Shown here one piece after another: positions 21,536 through 33,560 of a stretch of DNA of 64,000 nt (its first letter is position 1; every line of letters starts with the position of its first letter). Source of the stretch: Mikania micrantha (taxonomy: Eukaryota; Streptophyta; Magnoliopsida; Asterales; Asteraceae). The stretch is taken from NCBI GenBank assembly GCA_009363875.1, contig CM018691.1, positions 37,735,446 through 37,799,445 of the forward strand. Direction: 5' to 3'. The position numbers were made by a program, and so were the translations under genes. Below the pieces are notes generated by a model that saw only the letters and a list, made by a program, of their open reading frames with translations, searched no databases and had not been told where the DNA came from.

Positions 21536-24495
21536 TGTGACACCCCGTAATTTCCAGGTCTGCTTATTATTTATTTAAATGTTTATTTAAATGCTTATTG
21601 TACACGTGGCACTAGAATTAGAATAATTTAGTGTGACGCGTGGCACGACAGTACAAACACTAACACATGACTGGATAATTCGTAGAATTATCGGCAAACA
21701 GCACACACGTGTCGAAACACACGAACGTTGGTGAACGTCTAGCACATTGGGTAGCACCACACTCGAAACCTCACAAAACACTCGCACATTGAACTTGGAA
21801 GTTCAAACAAGGCCAAACGAAAGTTCGTAAACGTGAAAACGGCAACGAACGGATCAAACCAATGAAAATGGGCCTATTGGGCTCACCAGGGGATTTGTCG
21901 CGCTACGCGACGGTCCACAAGGACACTGTCGCGATACGCGACAAGTGGGCGGGGGAAATTTGAACGCGGGACTCTCTCGCGCTACGCGAGGGGAACCCTT
22001 GAACGTGTCGCGCTACGCGACAAGACCCAGTTCGCAGAAATCTTTATAAAACCAAGAACAATCATTTCTTGGCCACCCTACACACTCTCTCCGATATCTA
22101 GCCATCATATCTCGACCATCTTCCCTCCCTAACCTCTGCAACACTCAAAAACCACCATTGAAGCTCAAGTTTGAAGCTTGGAAGCTCAAGACTTGAAGAT
22201 TTGAAGTCCCTCACCCTCAAGAAAGCTTGGAACCACCACCACCTCTCTTCTTCCTGTCGAAACCAGCAATCTCAGGAGATCCAGGAGCTGATTATTCATC
22301 ATTTTGGTATTCAAGGAACTCTAGAAGGTAGCCTCACTCTCCTTGTAGCTTAAAAGCACTCACAAGCTCACATGCAAGTGTTAAAACCCACATGCATGCA
22401 CCTATAGTGCACATGCACGAATTTATCTTCTGGGTTTGTTGATTTAGATGTGTTTTATGATGATCTAGGATGATTAGAATGCATCTTATGATGATACAAG
22501 ATGTTGTGTATGTATAGATTTCATGTTTTGTTCATAAAGTGTTGAGATATTGCCATGCATGTATGATCTAAGGCATTTTAGATAGTTTTGTTGATGTTGA
22601 GATGATTCTTGATAATGTATAAGTGTCCTTGCAAGATTAGATTGTGATTATGATGGTCAAAATGGGATTTAGAGGCAAACTTACTATTTTTAGTAACTTT
22701 TTAGTCACAAGTTGATTATTTGGTGAAAATGATGAACATGCATGAACACTAGAATGTTGTTTGATGGATATTATGATGATTAGAAGTTTAGGAATGGGAT
22801 TTGGAACTTGATTGTAGTCACAAATGATAACTTTCTATTTTTAGTAACTTTTATGGATGAAATAATGCTAGATGATGAAATGGGATTATGTTAGTATGTT
22901 TAAAGGATGTTAAATGAGTTACTATGATGATTAGTGACATAAAAATAGGTTTAGAAATGTTAAATGGTCATTTTTATGCAAAAACCACAAAGTTACTATT
23001 TATAGTAACTTTATTTTTACAAAAACCGATTTGTCAACATGTTGTATTATTTGAGCATGATAAATGACTTATTATGTTATAATATGTGGATTAGATGCTA
23101 AGTTAGATGGTTTCCGATAACACGTATGCTAAAAATAGAAACTTTCCATTTTAGGAAACTTTTATGTGCTAACATGATATAAACGACTTATGTGAACCCG
23201 TATGATGATATGCTATGTGTTAACATGATCACGTAGGATAAATGAGCATGCTAGAACAATAAAACCGATATGCTTTGTGAACTTTCCATAAATGGAAACT
23301 TACTATAAATAGTAAGTTGTCCATAGACGCGACTTATGCGTTTTGCACACGACGAGCACTTACACGATTGCTACACGATTCACAACCGTCACACGGATCA
23401 CCAACGGGTCGTTGACTTGACACGGTCAAACTTGGTCAACTCCGGTCAAACATGGTCAAACACGGTCATTGTGGACCAACACAGTCAAACACGGTCAATG
23501 TGGACCAACACGAGCAAACACGGTCATTGTGGACCGACACGGACAGACATGAACAACCAAGGGTTGTTGGACACGAACACGAGCACTAACACAAACGCTA
23601 GCACGGTCACTTACACAAACTCACGTACGGTATGCGATATAGGTTGCCGGTGACCGACACGTGCTACTACATCAGGAGCTTACGCTTATTTGCTACTCTT
23701 ATCACTAAGGTGAGTTTACGGCCCCTCTTTACTCTTTTTCAAACGCTTTTAAATAGGGGGAGAATACTAGTTGCATCGAGTCAAACATTCATTACTATAC
23801 AAACATTTTGTGTATGCTGGTTTATTGGACAAACATTAAGTGTTGAACTCGTATTAAGCCCTCACAAAGTCTTACCGTTAATGTACGAACAACGTGGTAG
23901 ATTTGGATGGATCCATTAGGGAATGACTAACCCCACGGGGCACTATGTTGACTGGATGTCATAACCCGTGCAAATTCTGACCTAACTTGCTATGCATACG
24001 AGGCATAGCGGAGGCAAGGACAAACAAGTCTAGTTTGGTAGTGACGCACTGACACTTTGGGCCTAGGGCTCGGTACTAACATTTGATAAACAGCATGACA
24101 CACTTTCTTACTATATGTATATCAAAACCTGTGAACTCACCAACCATTGTGTTGACACTTTTTAAACTTGTATTCTCAGGTAACTAGCAAGCTATGGATA
24201 ACAGGAATGCGCACACTAAGGAACGAGCATTAGGAACCTCATGCATTTCTGTTTATGATTAGTTTTCGAAAACAATTTAACTTTCGTTGTTAAGACAATG
24301 TTGTATTAAACTTATTATTTTCCGCTGCTATGATATGAAACTATTATTCCGCTGCAAACTATTTTATTAAGTGTATGTGTCAAACATGGATTTGTAAACG
24401 CATATATAGTTGTTCTATATGACCTTGAGCTGTGATTCTGGACACGTCACATCCACGTGGACATACACCACGAGTGGGAATTTGGGGGTGTGACA
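21536..24495 (+). repeat. Inner element 3' LTR
   Basis: 2960 bp, nearly identical to the 5' LTR. Hairpin units at 21897-21911, 21928-21942, 21976-21990 and 22007-22021, TATA at 22045. Followed by TSD GTTCA at 24496-24500. Confidence 0.93.
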
Positions 24496-24500
24496 GTTCA

Positions 24501-25439
24501 GGTGTACTCCTTGTGAGTTATGCCTGACATGGGTCACGTGTGAGAGGTTACAACTTGGACAACCACCAACAACTAAGTCTAATTGATTGAGTCAAATAAG
24601 GCCCAATCATCATGTCTTAGTTGTAATTAAATGTTTTATTTATTTAATTAAATATTTAACATTTATTTCTATTACTGACTTTTGGGAAATCATATACCTA
24701 TGATGAACTCATGAGAATCAAAGGTAAATCAAGTTTTGGGAAAACAAAATCTAAATCAGAGGTGTGTAGGGTAAAAATGCTTAATTATCATTAACAACAG
24801 TGTCATATGCGTATTAGTATGTGGTGGGATGGCCTCTGGGCGGGCTTGTAGGCTCGACTCAGGGGTATGCCCTATATATAAGCATACCGATATGGATATT
24901 ACATTGAAGTTAATGAGGTTAGGGTCTTTACCGAAAGGGATTTTCAAATCATTATCAAATCATTTTCAAATCATTATCAAATCATTTTCAAATCATTATC
25001 AAATCATTTTCAAATCATTTTCAAATACTAAACTACATGAACTCACCAACCATGTGTTGACTTGATCTTTTTGCATGACTTCTCAGGTGACGAACATGTC
25101 AACTAAAGAGTTATTTCTTTTGGACTAGGTTACAGATAGAGGACCTAGCTTTTTGGACTGCATACTCTTGGACATCATACCAAGTTATTTTGTATATCTT
25201 GTGCACACACAAGATTGAAGACTTATGATGTGATTGTAGATTTACATTGTTAAATTATAAACTTATCTGATGTAATTTAACCTTGTAAATCTATTTTGCT
25301 TAGCAAGTTTCTCATTTATATATATTATGTGCAATGTAAACAATCTGATCATTTCGATTATCACTCACGATATCGCGCCCCGGGAATCTTCCGCCCGACG
25401 GGGAAACCCGATCCTACCCCGCCGGCTCGGGGTGTGACA
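24501..25439 (+). repeat. Outer element 5' LTR, remainder
   Basis: Matches 31734-32651 of the 3' LTR. It contains a tandem array of TCAAATCATTA/TTTTC units (24943-25025), longer here than in the 3' copy (32174-32238), which accounts for most of the LTR length difference. Ends GGTGTGACA at 25439. Confidence 0.92.
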
Positions 25440-25442
25440 GAT

Positions 25443-25454
25443 TGGTATCAGAGC
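25443..25454 (+). promoter_or_regulatory. Primer binding site, outer element
   Basis: TGGTATCAGAGC three bases after the LTR end. Confidence 0.88.
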
Positions 25455-25615
25455 CATGGTTATAGAGAAATATAGGTCACTTATTTAAACGGTTTGGCCT
25501 AGACTATAACCTAGGGACCCTGCATGTAGAGAATATAGGAATTAGGAATTTACTTGCATTGTGTCTTCTGCATTCGATCATTGCACTAACCAATATTCTA
25601 TTGATTGTGATTAGA

Positions 25616-26497
25616 ATGTCACCAAGAAGACAACCATCACCGCCTCTTCCTTCACAAGAGACGGAATCAGCAGCTGTTGCGCTCGCAACCCTGATCACCG
25701 AACAGTTGGTGGCGGTTCTCCCAGGAATCATCACCCAGATCAGGAACAATGAGGAGTTTGCTAGGAACTTCCCACTACTTTCTGCAGAGAAGAAGGAACC
25801 TGAAGAAGGAGAAACCAGCAAACAACCTAAACATCGTTCGGCAAAAAGGCGAAAGAGAACTGTGGACTACACTGAAGCTGTACCTATCAGTCAAATTATA
25901 CCAGATCCAACCACAGGAGTCAGTGCTCATTATGAGGGAAAAACCCCTCTCTGTTCAGCTTGTCACTACCATCATCGAGCTGAAATTGCATGTGTGCAAT
26001 GTACGCGCTGTGGAAAGACGGGACACTGGATGCGGCAGTGTAGGTCACCAATGACCTTTACTCCCCGTCAATACGTTGGTGCATATCCTAAATGTGCCAG
26101 ATGTGGTTTTCACCATGGTGAGAAGAAACCTTGTCGACACTGTCTAAATTGTGGAAGATACGAACATTGGATCCAACAGTGCCGATTTATTTCCTCTAGG
26201 AAACAGAAACAAAAAGTGAACGCCTCTACTTCCTCTCCTAATAACAACTGCTACACATGTGGAATGCTTGGACATTTCAAAAGGGACTGCCCGAGGCGAA
26301 GACCTTCCGCAGACCCAGCAGTCACTGAGGAACTACTTGCTTTACCAGCTCCTGGGGAACATTCGGAGTCCGATGACCCCACAGGTATGCATATTTCATG
26401 CTGTTATGTTAAATTGCTTATTGGAGTGCTAATTTTAAAAAGCATACTCCGTCGTGACTTTGGAAACAATGAATTCAAGGAAACTGTAAGAAGTTAG
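25616..26497 (+). CDS. Capsid-less gag-like zinc-knuckle protein (293 aa)
   Basis: ATG at 25616 (MSPRRQP) is chosen over the upstream in-frame ATG because the related gag at 357-355 starts with the same motif. Residues 20-45 form a hydrophobic helix typical of gag N termini, and 60-85 are charged and basic. The protein then contains five metal-binding modules: PLCSACHYHH...C (113-126), CTRCGKTGHWMRQC (129-142), PKCARCGFHH...C (160-173), CLNCGRYEHWIQQC (176-189) and CYTCGMLGHFKRDC (212-225). Modules 1-2 and 3-4 look like a duplication. The capsid domain that should precede the knuckles is absent, and so is the protease that should follow. It may still bind nucleic acid. The frame is intact but the last ~40 residues run into non-coding sequence. 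Confidence 0.7.
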   Translation: MSPRRQPSPPLPSQETESAAVALATLITEQLVAVLPGIITQIRNNEEFARNFPLLSAEKKEPEEGETSKQPKHRSAKRRKRTVDYTEAVPISQIIPDPTTGVSAHYEGKTPLCSACHYHHRAEIACVQCTRCGKTGHWMRQCRSPMTFTPRQYVGAYPKCARCGFHHGEKKPCRHCLNCGRYEHWIQQCRFISSRKQKQKVNASTSSPNNNCYTCGMLGHFKRDCPRRRPSADPAVTEELLALPAPGEHSESDDPTGMHISCCYVKLLIGVLILKSILRRDFGNNEFKETVRS

Positions 26498-26869
26498 TTG
26501 CAAATAAGATAATAAGAATAGTAACCTAAGGAAGCCTTAGGTCAAATAAACGTTAAGTAAATAAATCCAAATAGGGTGATTCTTAATTACAGTCTAGTTA
26601 CTATAGTTAGGAAAATAACCTTATCTAATAGAACATTAGAAGGCAGTAGATAGTTAGATGCTAAAGCTAGTATGTAAACTATTATTTCTTCACCTAGAAC
26701 CATAGAACTCAAATCATTTGATTTAGAGAACCTCGGTTTTAGGATATCAGGAAAGGACGTCTTTTAGAACTGTGCTAGAATCATAGCTAAATTAGGATAA
26801 GTAGACCAAGAGAAATCAGTTAGGAATGCAAGGCGAAGATATACCAAAGATAAATATTCCGAATAAAAG
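26498..26869 (+). other. Non-coding filler of the outer internal domain
   Basis: AT-rich sequence between the gag-like frame and the RT relic. I see no protease motif or any other domain. Confidence 0.5.
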
Positions 26870-27139
26870 ATGGGCATTCCAAGTTATGGTAATGCTATTC
26901 GGATAGAAGAATGCACCGTGGTTTTCATGAACTACATGAACCGAGTGTGCATATTGTATCTGGATCAAATTGTCATTTTCACTAAGGATGGCATACTGAT
27001 TCATTTTAGCAACAAGACAGAACGCGAACAACATCTCAGGGATAATCTAGAGCTGTTAAAGGAAGAACAACTCTATGTTAAATTCTTAAATTGTGAAGTA
27101 AGGATAAGAATAAGTAACAGTTGGAAACAACATTTATAA
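26870..27139 (+). pseudogene. Reverse transcriptase relic (gypsy)
   Basis: About 75 residues align with the RT palm of the inner element: VVFMNYMNRVC, LYLDQIVIF, HLRDNLELLKEEQLYVKF. The catalytic F-I-D-D box has become T-K-D-G, so the enzyme would be dead even if complete. Confidence 0.8.
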
Positions 27140-27559
27140 TGGGTTTCCGTAAGTCACATGATTTTGGGTTGGAGCAAGTTAGATATACATCACCTCACTG
27201 ATGAGTATAGGATTACTTAAAAGGTAAATCATTACCTTTATTCCCATAGTACTACCATATCTTAGGTAGACCTCCCCGATATATAAAAGTTCACTTTCAA
27301 AGTTGAGAACAGATTAAACAGATGGTGAAGTATGTATACGGTTATATCAAATAACCTAAGAATTCACCATGTGACTTAAGGATCTTAATCAGACGACCAA
27401 GATTCAAAGTCGTCAGAGTCACCTATGAAAGCTTTAAGGAGTGTGTCAGATGGTAGAACAGAGTAACAGTTTAAGATAAACCGGATAAAATACCTACTAC
27501 CAAAATAGTGGGTGGATTCCGGCGGTAGATAAATCAAGAAGACTTATTGGTGAGAAAGC

Positions 27560-28195
27560 ACACGAACCAGATAATCAGTACATTCAGGCGCTGATAAAAT
27601 ATAAAGAGGTCTACAGAGACCTTATTTGGTGGCCGTGAATGGAGAAAGACATAGCCGAGTACGTCGGTCGATGTCTTACGTGTGCAAGGGAAAGGCGGAA
27701 CACCGGAAACCGTCAGAGTTACTGGAACAGCCTGAAATTCCGCTCTGGAAGTGAGAACAACAGGTATGGACTTCATTACCAAGCTACCCCGCACTTCCAG
27801 TGGTCATGATACCATATGAGTTATCAATGATCAATTGACAAAAATCTATCATTTCTTGTCGATGTGTGAGACTCTTACGATGGATAAATCGGCGAGATTG
27901 TACATCAATGAGATAGCGGTACACCACGGAGTACCATTGTCTATTATCCCTGACAGAGATAGCAGTTGTACATTAAGGTTTTGACAATTGTTACAGAAAT
28001 CTCTAAGGACATAGTTAAATATGAGTACAGCTTACCATCCACAAACGGACGGTCAAAGCGAACGTACAATTCAGACCTGGTGGACATGTTAGGAATCTAT
28101 GTGTTAAATTTCGATGGGAATTGGGATTCTCATTTGCCACTGATTTAATTCTCCTACAACAACAGTTACCACAGTAGCATCGGAGGTTTCCCCAT
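27560..28195 (+). pseudogene. Integrase relic (gypsy)
   Basis: Scattered pieces in several frames match integrase: LIWWP.MEKDIAEYVGRCLTC near 27620-27685, FHYQATPHFQWS-type core remains near 27770, the HHGVPLSIIPDRDS segment near 27925-27965, and the STAYHPQTDGQSERT segment near 28023-28068. Many stops and frameshifts; non-functional. Confidence 0.7.
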
Positions 28196-28609
28196 GGAAA
28201 GGTGTAGTACGTTTTGGGAAAGAAAGGCAAGTTAGCACCACGATACGTAGGATCGTTTGAAATTATTGAACGTATTGGTCCTGTAGCGTATAGACTGAGA
28301 TTACCAGATGAGCTCAGTGATGTGCATGACGTGTTTCACGTCTCTAACTTAAAGAAATGCCTTGCTGACGAATCATTCGTCATCCCAATCGAAGAAATTC
28401 AAGTTGACGATCAGTTACACTTCATCGAAGAACCTTTAGAGATTATGGATCACAAAGTCAAGAAACTGAGGCGAAGCCGTATTCTGATTGTAAAGGTTCG
28501 TTGGAATTCAAGGCGCGGACCTGAGTTTACTTAGGAACGCGAAGATCATGTGAAGTTTAAGTATCTCCAATTGTTTACAGAGAAAGCCGTACCCGATAAC
28601 TATTTTTAA
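28196..28609 (+). pseudogene. Integrase C terminus with chromodomain-like tail, stop near the end
   Basis: RYVGSFEIIERIGPVAYRL, HDVFHVSNLKKCLADES and VKVRWNSRRGPEFT match the inner element. A TAG at 28532-28534 replaces the tryptophan codon expected in FTWERED, and codons for the rest of the tail follow in frame. Confidence 0.8.
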
Positions 28610-28643
28610 ATTTCGGGACGAAATTTCTCTAACAAGGGGAGAC
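28608..28643 (+). promoter_or_regulatory. Stem-loop AAATTTCG-GGA-CGAAATTT and PPT, outer element
   Basis: The stem-loop at 28608-28626 and polypurine tract AAGGGGAGAC (28634-28643) directly precede the 3' LTR start. The arrangement is the same as in the inner element. Confidence 0.72.
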
Positions 28644-31600
28644 TGTAACATCAGTGCCGGAAACGTCACCGGAACAGTGATCCCTACAGTACATGAACAG
28701 TCAATCAGGTACATATTTCAGTTATCAATTGTATATCATTTTCATTTCATGCTATCAAATCACAGTTCAGATTTAATTCAGAAACGAAACTCAGAATCAT
28801 GGTTCATCAGTCAGATAATTATCTGGCAATACAGAACCATCACATGATTATTTGTTAGGATTTTATTATGTATAAACGTATGTGAGGCTTTACTGAACAA
28901 AACAACATGAATGTCGTTACGTGAATGCTAAACCGACAGATTGTTCGTATAGGTGACGATCTGTACGAATAACTCTGAAAGTTTAACGTTCTGAATGATG
29001 TCCAATAATTAGAAAACAATATTGAAAAGTATAGTTATCGCCGTGTTCGTACGGGTGACGATTCGAACGAATACGCGCGACGACCGTACGATTCGATTTT
29101 AAACAGTAAATTAAATAATTTTGAAAACTTAAAAATAAATAAGATATTTAGTTAATTTACTAGGAATAACCACCTAAAATAATTTTATAATTTCTATTTT
29201 AAAACCGTAACGTTTTGTTATGACAAAAACGAAACGAAACCGACACTGTTACGCGAACCGAACAACGAAAACGAACCCGAACTCACCCGGGGTATAAATA
29301 CCCGGAATGAGTCTTCTTCCTCATTCACCCTCTCCACTTTCTCTCTCTAAACTCAAAAACCCGGAACTTTCTCTCTCTAGAAATTCCCACACTCTCTCTA
29401 AGATTTCTTCCTCATTTCTTGATGAAATCATGTGTTCTTGGTGTCAAAATCACCACCACAACTTGTAGATCATAGAAGTACAACCGATCAGATCTTAGAT
29501 CCATCAGATTCGAGGTAAAATCCATGTTTTTACTCGGTTTTGAGGGTTTGAAAACCCTAATCTCGAACCTTGCTTAGAACCGGCTAAACACTCTCCTAAC
29601 CTTAGGGAACCCTTCACACACACCCTAGAACGAAGTGGAAACAAGTTGGTTACCATGGCAGGTAACCAAATCGTGAAGTGGGGGTGGTTGCAGCCACAAG
29701 GCTGCAAGGGCCGAATGGTGTTCATCCAGAAGGCCGAATGGCCATGTTTCCTCTATTCGACCGAATGACCATCAACTGACCGGCGAATAACTGGGTCAGT
29801 CGGCTAGACCCATTCGCCCGAACCAGGTGCCTTTCGGTCATGTTCCTTTCGCCCATAGCTCTTTCGGCTAAGCCCATTCGGGCGGCACCTTCCCCATTCG
29901 ACCGGCTTCTTCATTCTGTCAGCCTTAGTTCCAGCCACATTCGGCCAAAGTCATTCGGGCCAAGTACATTCGATCGGCATAACCCTCACCCTATTCGGCA
30001 GTCACCTCTCATTCGGCTGAGTGGCTGGCTTGCTTCAGCCCAACCTCTATTCGGCCAGTTAATTGACCCATTTGATCGATTGAACTGATTGGGCTGCCTT
30101 AGCATGCATGGGATTAGGATACTTGGGTACACGCATGGTGTGTGTGTATGTTGCATGCATGAGAAACTATTCTCCTTGTGTGTGTGCATGAGGACTATAT
30201 TAGGGTTCGATCCATGCAACCCAAATTTGGATGGAACTTAAATTCAACATGGAGTTATCAAGAGCAAGAGTAACATGAATTCTCTATGATATAAATAATT
30301 AAGGCAACTATACGTTAATGTGGGGGATCATTACAAGTGGAATGAACTTAAGCCATAGGGATGGGTTAACAAAATTATAAGTTAGGGTTTCTATAACAAG
30401 GATTTTCATGAAATCATGAAATCACCTAGGACAAATCATTCAAAGACGTTGATCAAATAATCATTTCGAAATCGAAAGATAGTTAATGGGCCCAAGGTGA
30501 ATCAATTTGGATTAACACAAGCTCATCATGTGAAGTATAATTCTCTTAATTAAATGTTTTAATTACACTTTTCTCTTAAAATTAATTATGTTTTCATAAA
30601 AGAAATTAAACTATAAATCTTATTAAAATAATTAAATGATTTATAAATAAAAGTTTAACTTAAAATAAATTATCTTAAAAACGTGTTGAATAAGGACTTG
30701 TGATATAATTAAAATAAACCCTAATCATCTAGGGTTTAGTAGTTAATAATATGGGGACATGGGTCTATTACGGGTAATAAGTTAGACTAAGTTAGATAAA
30801 GTCATAGAAACACATTAGAAACCTAGGACACTTAGTTGCACACCGAGACCAAACCCTAGTTACGACAACTACCGTATGTACTTATCGTATTCGAATTCTT
30901 TTAAAACAACTCAGGGACTGAAGATACCTAGGCAACAATCAAAGAGCGCGCATATCTTTTGTGGTAATTCATTTAAGAGCAACACAGGTGAGTTCATTGC
31001 CCCTTTTCTAACATTTTGTTTTAAAACACGGGGCTGAGAAGCATGCGTAAACTGTTTTATTTAAACTGTTTATTTAAATGCTTTTATTTATTATATGTTT
31101 ACATATATATGTTTGTTGATACTCCTAGACTCCTGTCTAGGAAATTATTAAACAGATCAAATTATCAAGTTAATTAAATTACTCTTATGAGTAATACTTT
31201 AATTCTAAACTCTAATCAAACCCTTAGTCCATCAAACTTAAATTCAAGAACCTAAATGCAAAGTGAAATCAAAGAACTTAAAGATCATATTCTAAGAAAC
31301 TTAACTCAGTGTGTGATCTGAGAACCAAGAATCATAATCATAAATCAAGTATCATTGTAAATCATGGGAATTCAAAAGATCAAGATCAAGAGACTCAAGG
31401 AATCAGAAATCATAAATGTGTGTGAATCATTATAATAATGAAATCATTATGATCTAATGAAATCATTAATATTCAAGTTAAGGTGGATGTCATTTGTATA
31501 GGGAATCAAGACCACGTGTAATACACATATAAAGTCCCTTTCAGGTATAGAAGACTCTTGTAGTCAGGCTATACGGGCAATAACATGAACGATCAAATGA

Positions 31601-32651
31601 AATCAATATCAAAGTCAAATCAAGAGAATCAAGGACGATCAAGAACCAAAGGATATCCTTAAAGTCCCACTCAGATGCAGAAGACCATTGGGTCAGGTTG
31701 TAACAGGCAAAACATTAAAATCCCGCTCAGTTCAGGTGTACTCCTTGTGAGTTATGCCTGACATGGGTCACGTGTGAGAGGTTACAACTTGGACAACCAC
31801 CAACAACTAAGTCTAATTGACTGAGTCAAATAAGGCCCAATCATCATGTCTTAGTTGTAATTAAATGTTTTATTTATTTAATTAAATATTTAACATTTAT
31901 TTCTATTACTGACTTTTGGGAAATCATATAGCTATGATGAACTCAAGAGAATCAAAGGTAAATCAAGTTTTGGGAAAACAAAATCTAAATCAGAGGTGTG
32001 TAGGGTAAAAATGCTTAATTATCATTAACAACAGTGTTATATGCGTATTAGTATGTGGTGGGATGGCGTCTGGGCGGGCTTGTAGGCTCGACTCAGGGGT
32101 ATGCCCTATATATAAGCATACCGATATGGATATTACATTGAAGTTAATGAGGTTAGGGTCTTTACCGAAAGGGATTTTCAAATCATTATCAAATCATTTT
32201 CAAATCATTATCAAATCATTTTCAAATCATTTTCAAATACTAAACTACATGAACTCACCAACCATGTGTTGACTTGATCTTTTTGCATGACTTCTCAGGT
32301 GACGAACATGTCAACTGAAGAGTTATTTCTTTTGGACTAGGTTACAGATAGAGGACCTAGCTTTTTGGACTGCATACTCTTGGACATCATACCAAGTTAT
32401 TTTGTATATCTTGTGCACACACAAGATTGAAGACTTATGATGTGATTGTAGATTTACATTGTTAAATTATAAACTTATCTGATGTAATTTAACCTTGTAA
32501 TTCTATTTTGCTTAGCAAGTTTCTTATTTATATATATTATGTGCAATGTAAACAATCTGATCATTTCGATTATCACTCACGATATCGCGCCCCGGGAACC
32601 TTACGCCCGACGGGGAAACCCGATCCTACCCCACCGGCTCGGGGTGTGACA
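28644..32651 (+). repeat. Outer element 3' LTR, 4008 bp
   Basis: TGTAACATCAG...GGTGTGACA, with the TATA palindrome at 29283-29304 and the TTCGG array at 29691-30068. Followed by TSD CAGGG. Internal small open frames duplicate those of the 5' LTR and are not genes. Confidence 0.93.
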
Positions 32652-32656
32652 CAGGG

Positions 32657-33496
32657 TACGCTACAAAACTGACAAAAAATTGATTTCTTGGAAGCCTTAT
32701 GATAGTTTGAAGATGTTGGTGTCCATGATGCATGAGAATTCCGATTGTAGGAAGATGATGCATTCAAGGTGTTCCTGTTGTCTTGAGATGGCCGGTTTGA
32801 TTGCCGAGATTGTTTTCGATATGTGTAGTTCACAGTGGCCATCACAAGAGTTGAGTTAGTAGCATAAAATTCACGTTCAAAATCAACCAGTTTGTCAAAA
32901 AGTTCGGGAAAAGAGATAGGGGTTTCTCGTACATTTAAAGCAACAACAATGGAATTGTACTCTTCACCTAATTGCCCAAGGACATGAACAACTAAATCAT
33001 CATCAGCAACCGGATTGTTAGCAATGACTAACTCGTCAGCTATGTTCTTCATGTCGTGTAGAAACTCGGTGACCGATCGAGATCCCTTCGGATTTTTAGC
33101 GAGCTGAGATTTGAGTGAGATGCTGTGAGACCGAGACGAACTTGCATAGCTTGCATTGAGGCTGTCTCAGGCTTGTTTGGTGGTGTCAGAGGATGATACG
33201 ATGGGTTGAATGGTTTCAGAAAAACTTCCGAGAAGAGCACTGATGAGGATTTAATCCTGTGGAAACCAGTGGGTGTGTTCTGGGTTCTGGTTCATGCGAT
33301 CTCTAGCAAGCAATTCGACCGGTGGTTTGCGCGAACCAGTGATATGATGGTCCAGAGCAAGACCAATTAGGGTGGAGAGTATTTGTTTTCTCTAAACAAG
33401 AAAATTCGTGGAGAGGAGTTTGATTGGGAAGTGAGTGGTGACTGTAAGTTGAATGACAGTAGGCTGAGGAGGAGATGCTTTGTCGCCAACAGCCAT
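32657..33496 (-). pseudogene. Copia gag, right half of the split element
   Basis: ATG at 33496-33494 (MAVGDKASPPQ) opens a copia-type gag: LLSTNFLV, LIGLALDHHITG, NPEHTHWFPQD, ILISALLGS, SLKSQLAKNPKGSRSVTEFLHDM, DDLVVHVLGQLGEEYNS, RETPISFPELFDKLVDFE, and the first half of a zinc knuckle (FCQFC) just before the gypsy insertion. Three in-frame stops interrupt it, at positions where the family has W, Q and W (near 33390, 33250 and 33168). The remainder lies at 7759-7969. Confidence 0.87.
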
Positions 33497-33560
33497 GGAT
33501 GTAAGCAATAATAGAAGATGGTGGGAATGAAAGATGGATCAAAACACGTGAGAGTATTTT

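Larger units (their letters stand above)
11069..24495 (+). mobile_element. Inner Ty3/gypsy chromovirus (Tekay-like), complete with TSDs
   Basis: The LTRs are 11069-14027 and 21536-24495 (2959 and 2960 bp, only about fifteen differences noticed by eye). They are bounded by TGTGACACCCCG and GTGTGACA, with TSD GTTCA. Internal order is PBS, coiled-coil ORF, gag, protease, RT, RNase H, integrase, chromodomain-like C terminus, PPT: gypsy order with RT before integrase. The Tekay/Del assignment rests on the C-terminal VRWNSRRGPEFTWERED motif and is inference. The copy is disabled by a stop in the first ORF, a gag frame break, a protease frameshift, a nested LTR in pol, and a stop and frameshift in integrase. 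Confidence 0.93.
7975..32651 (+). mobile_element. Outer Ty3/gypsy element with ~4-kb LTRs, split by the inner element
   Basis: The 5' LTR is 7975-11068 plus 24501-25439, the internal domain 25440-28643, and the 3' LTR 28644-32651. LTRs start TGTAACATCAG and end GGGGTGTGACA, with 5-bp TSDs CAGGG. The two LTR copies are nearly identical by eye. The internal domain is only 3.2 kb: a PBS, a gag-like ORF without capsid, decayed RT and integrase relics, a chromodomain-type C terminus and a PPT. The element cannot encode its own replication proteins, so it was probably mobilised in trans by a related chromovirus. Confidence 0.92.
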
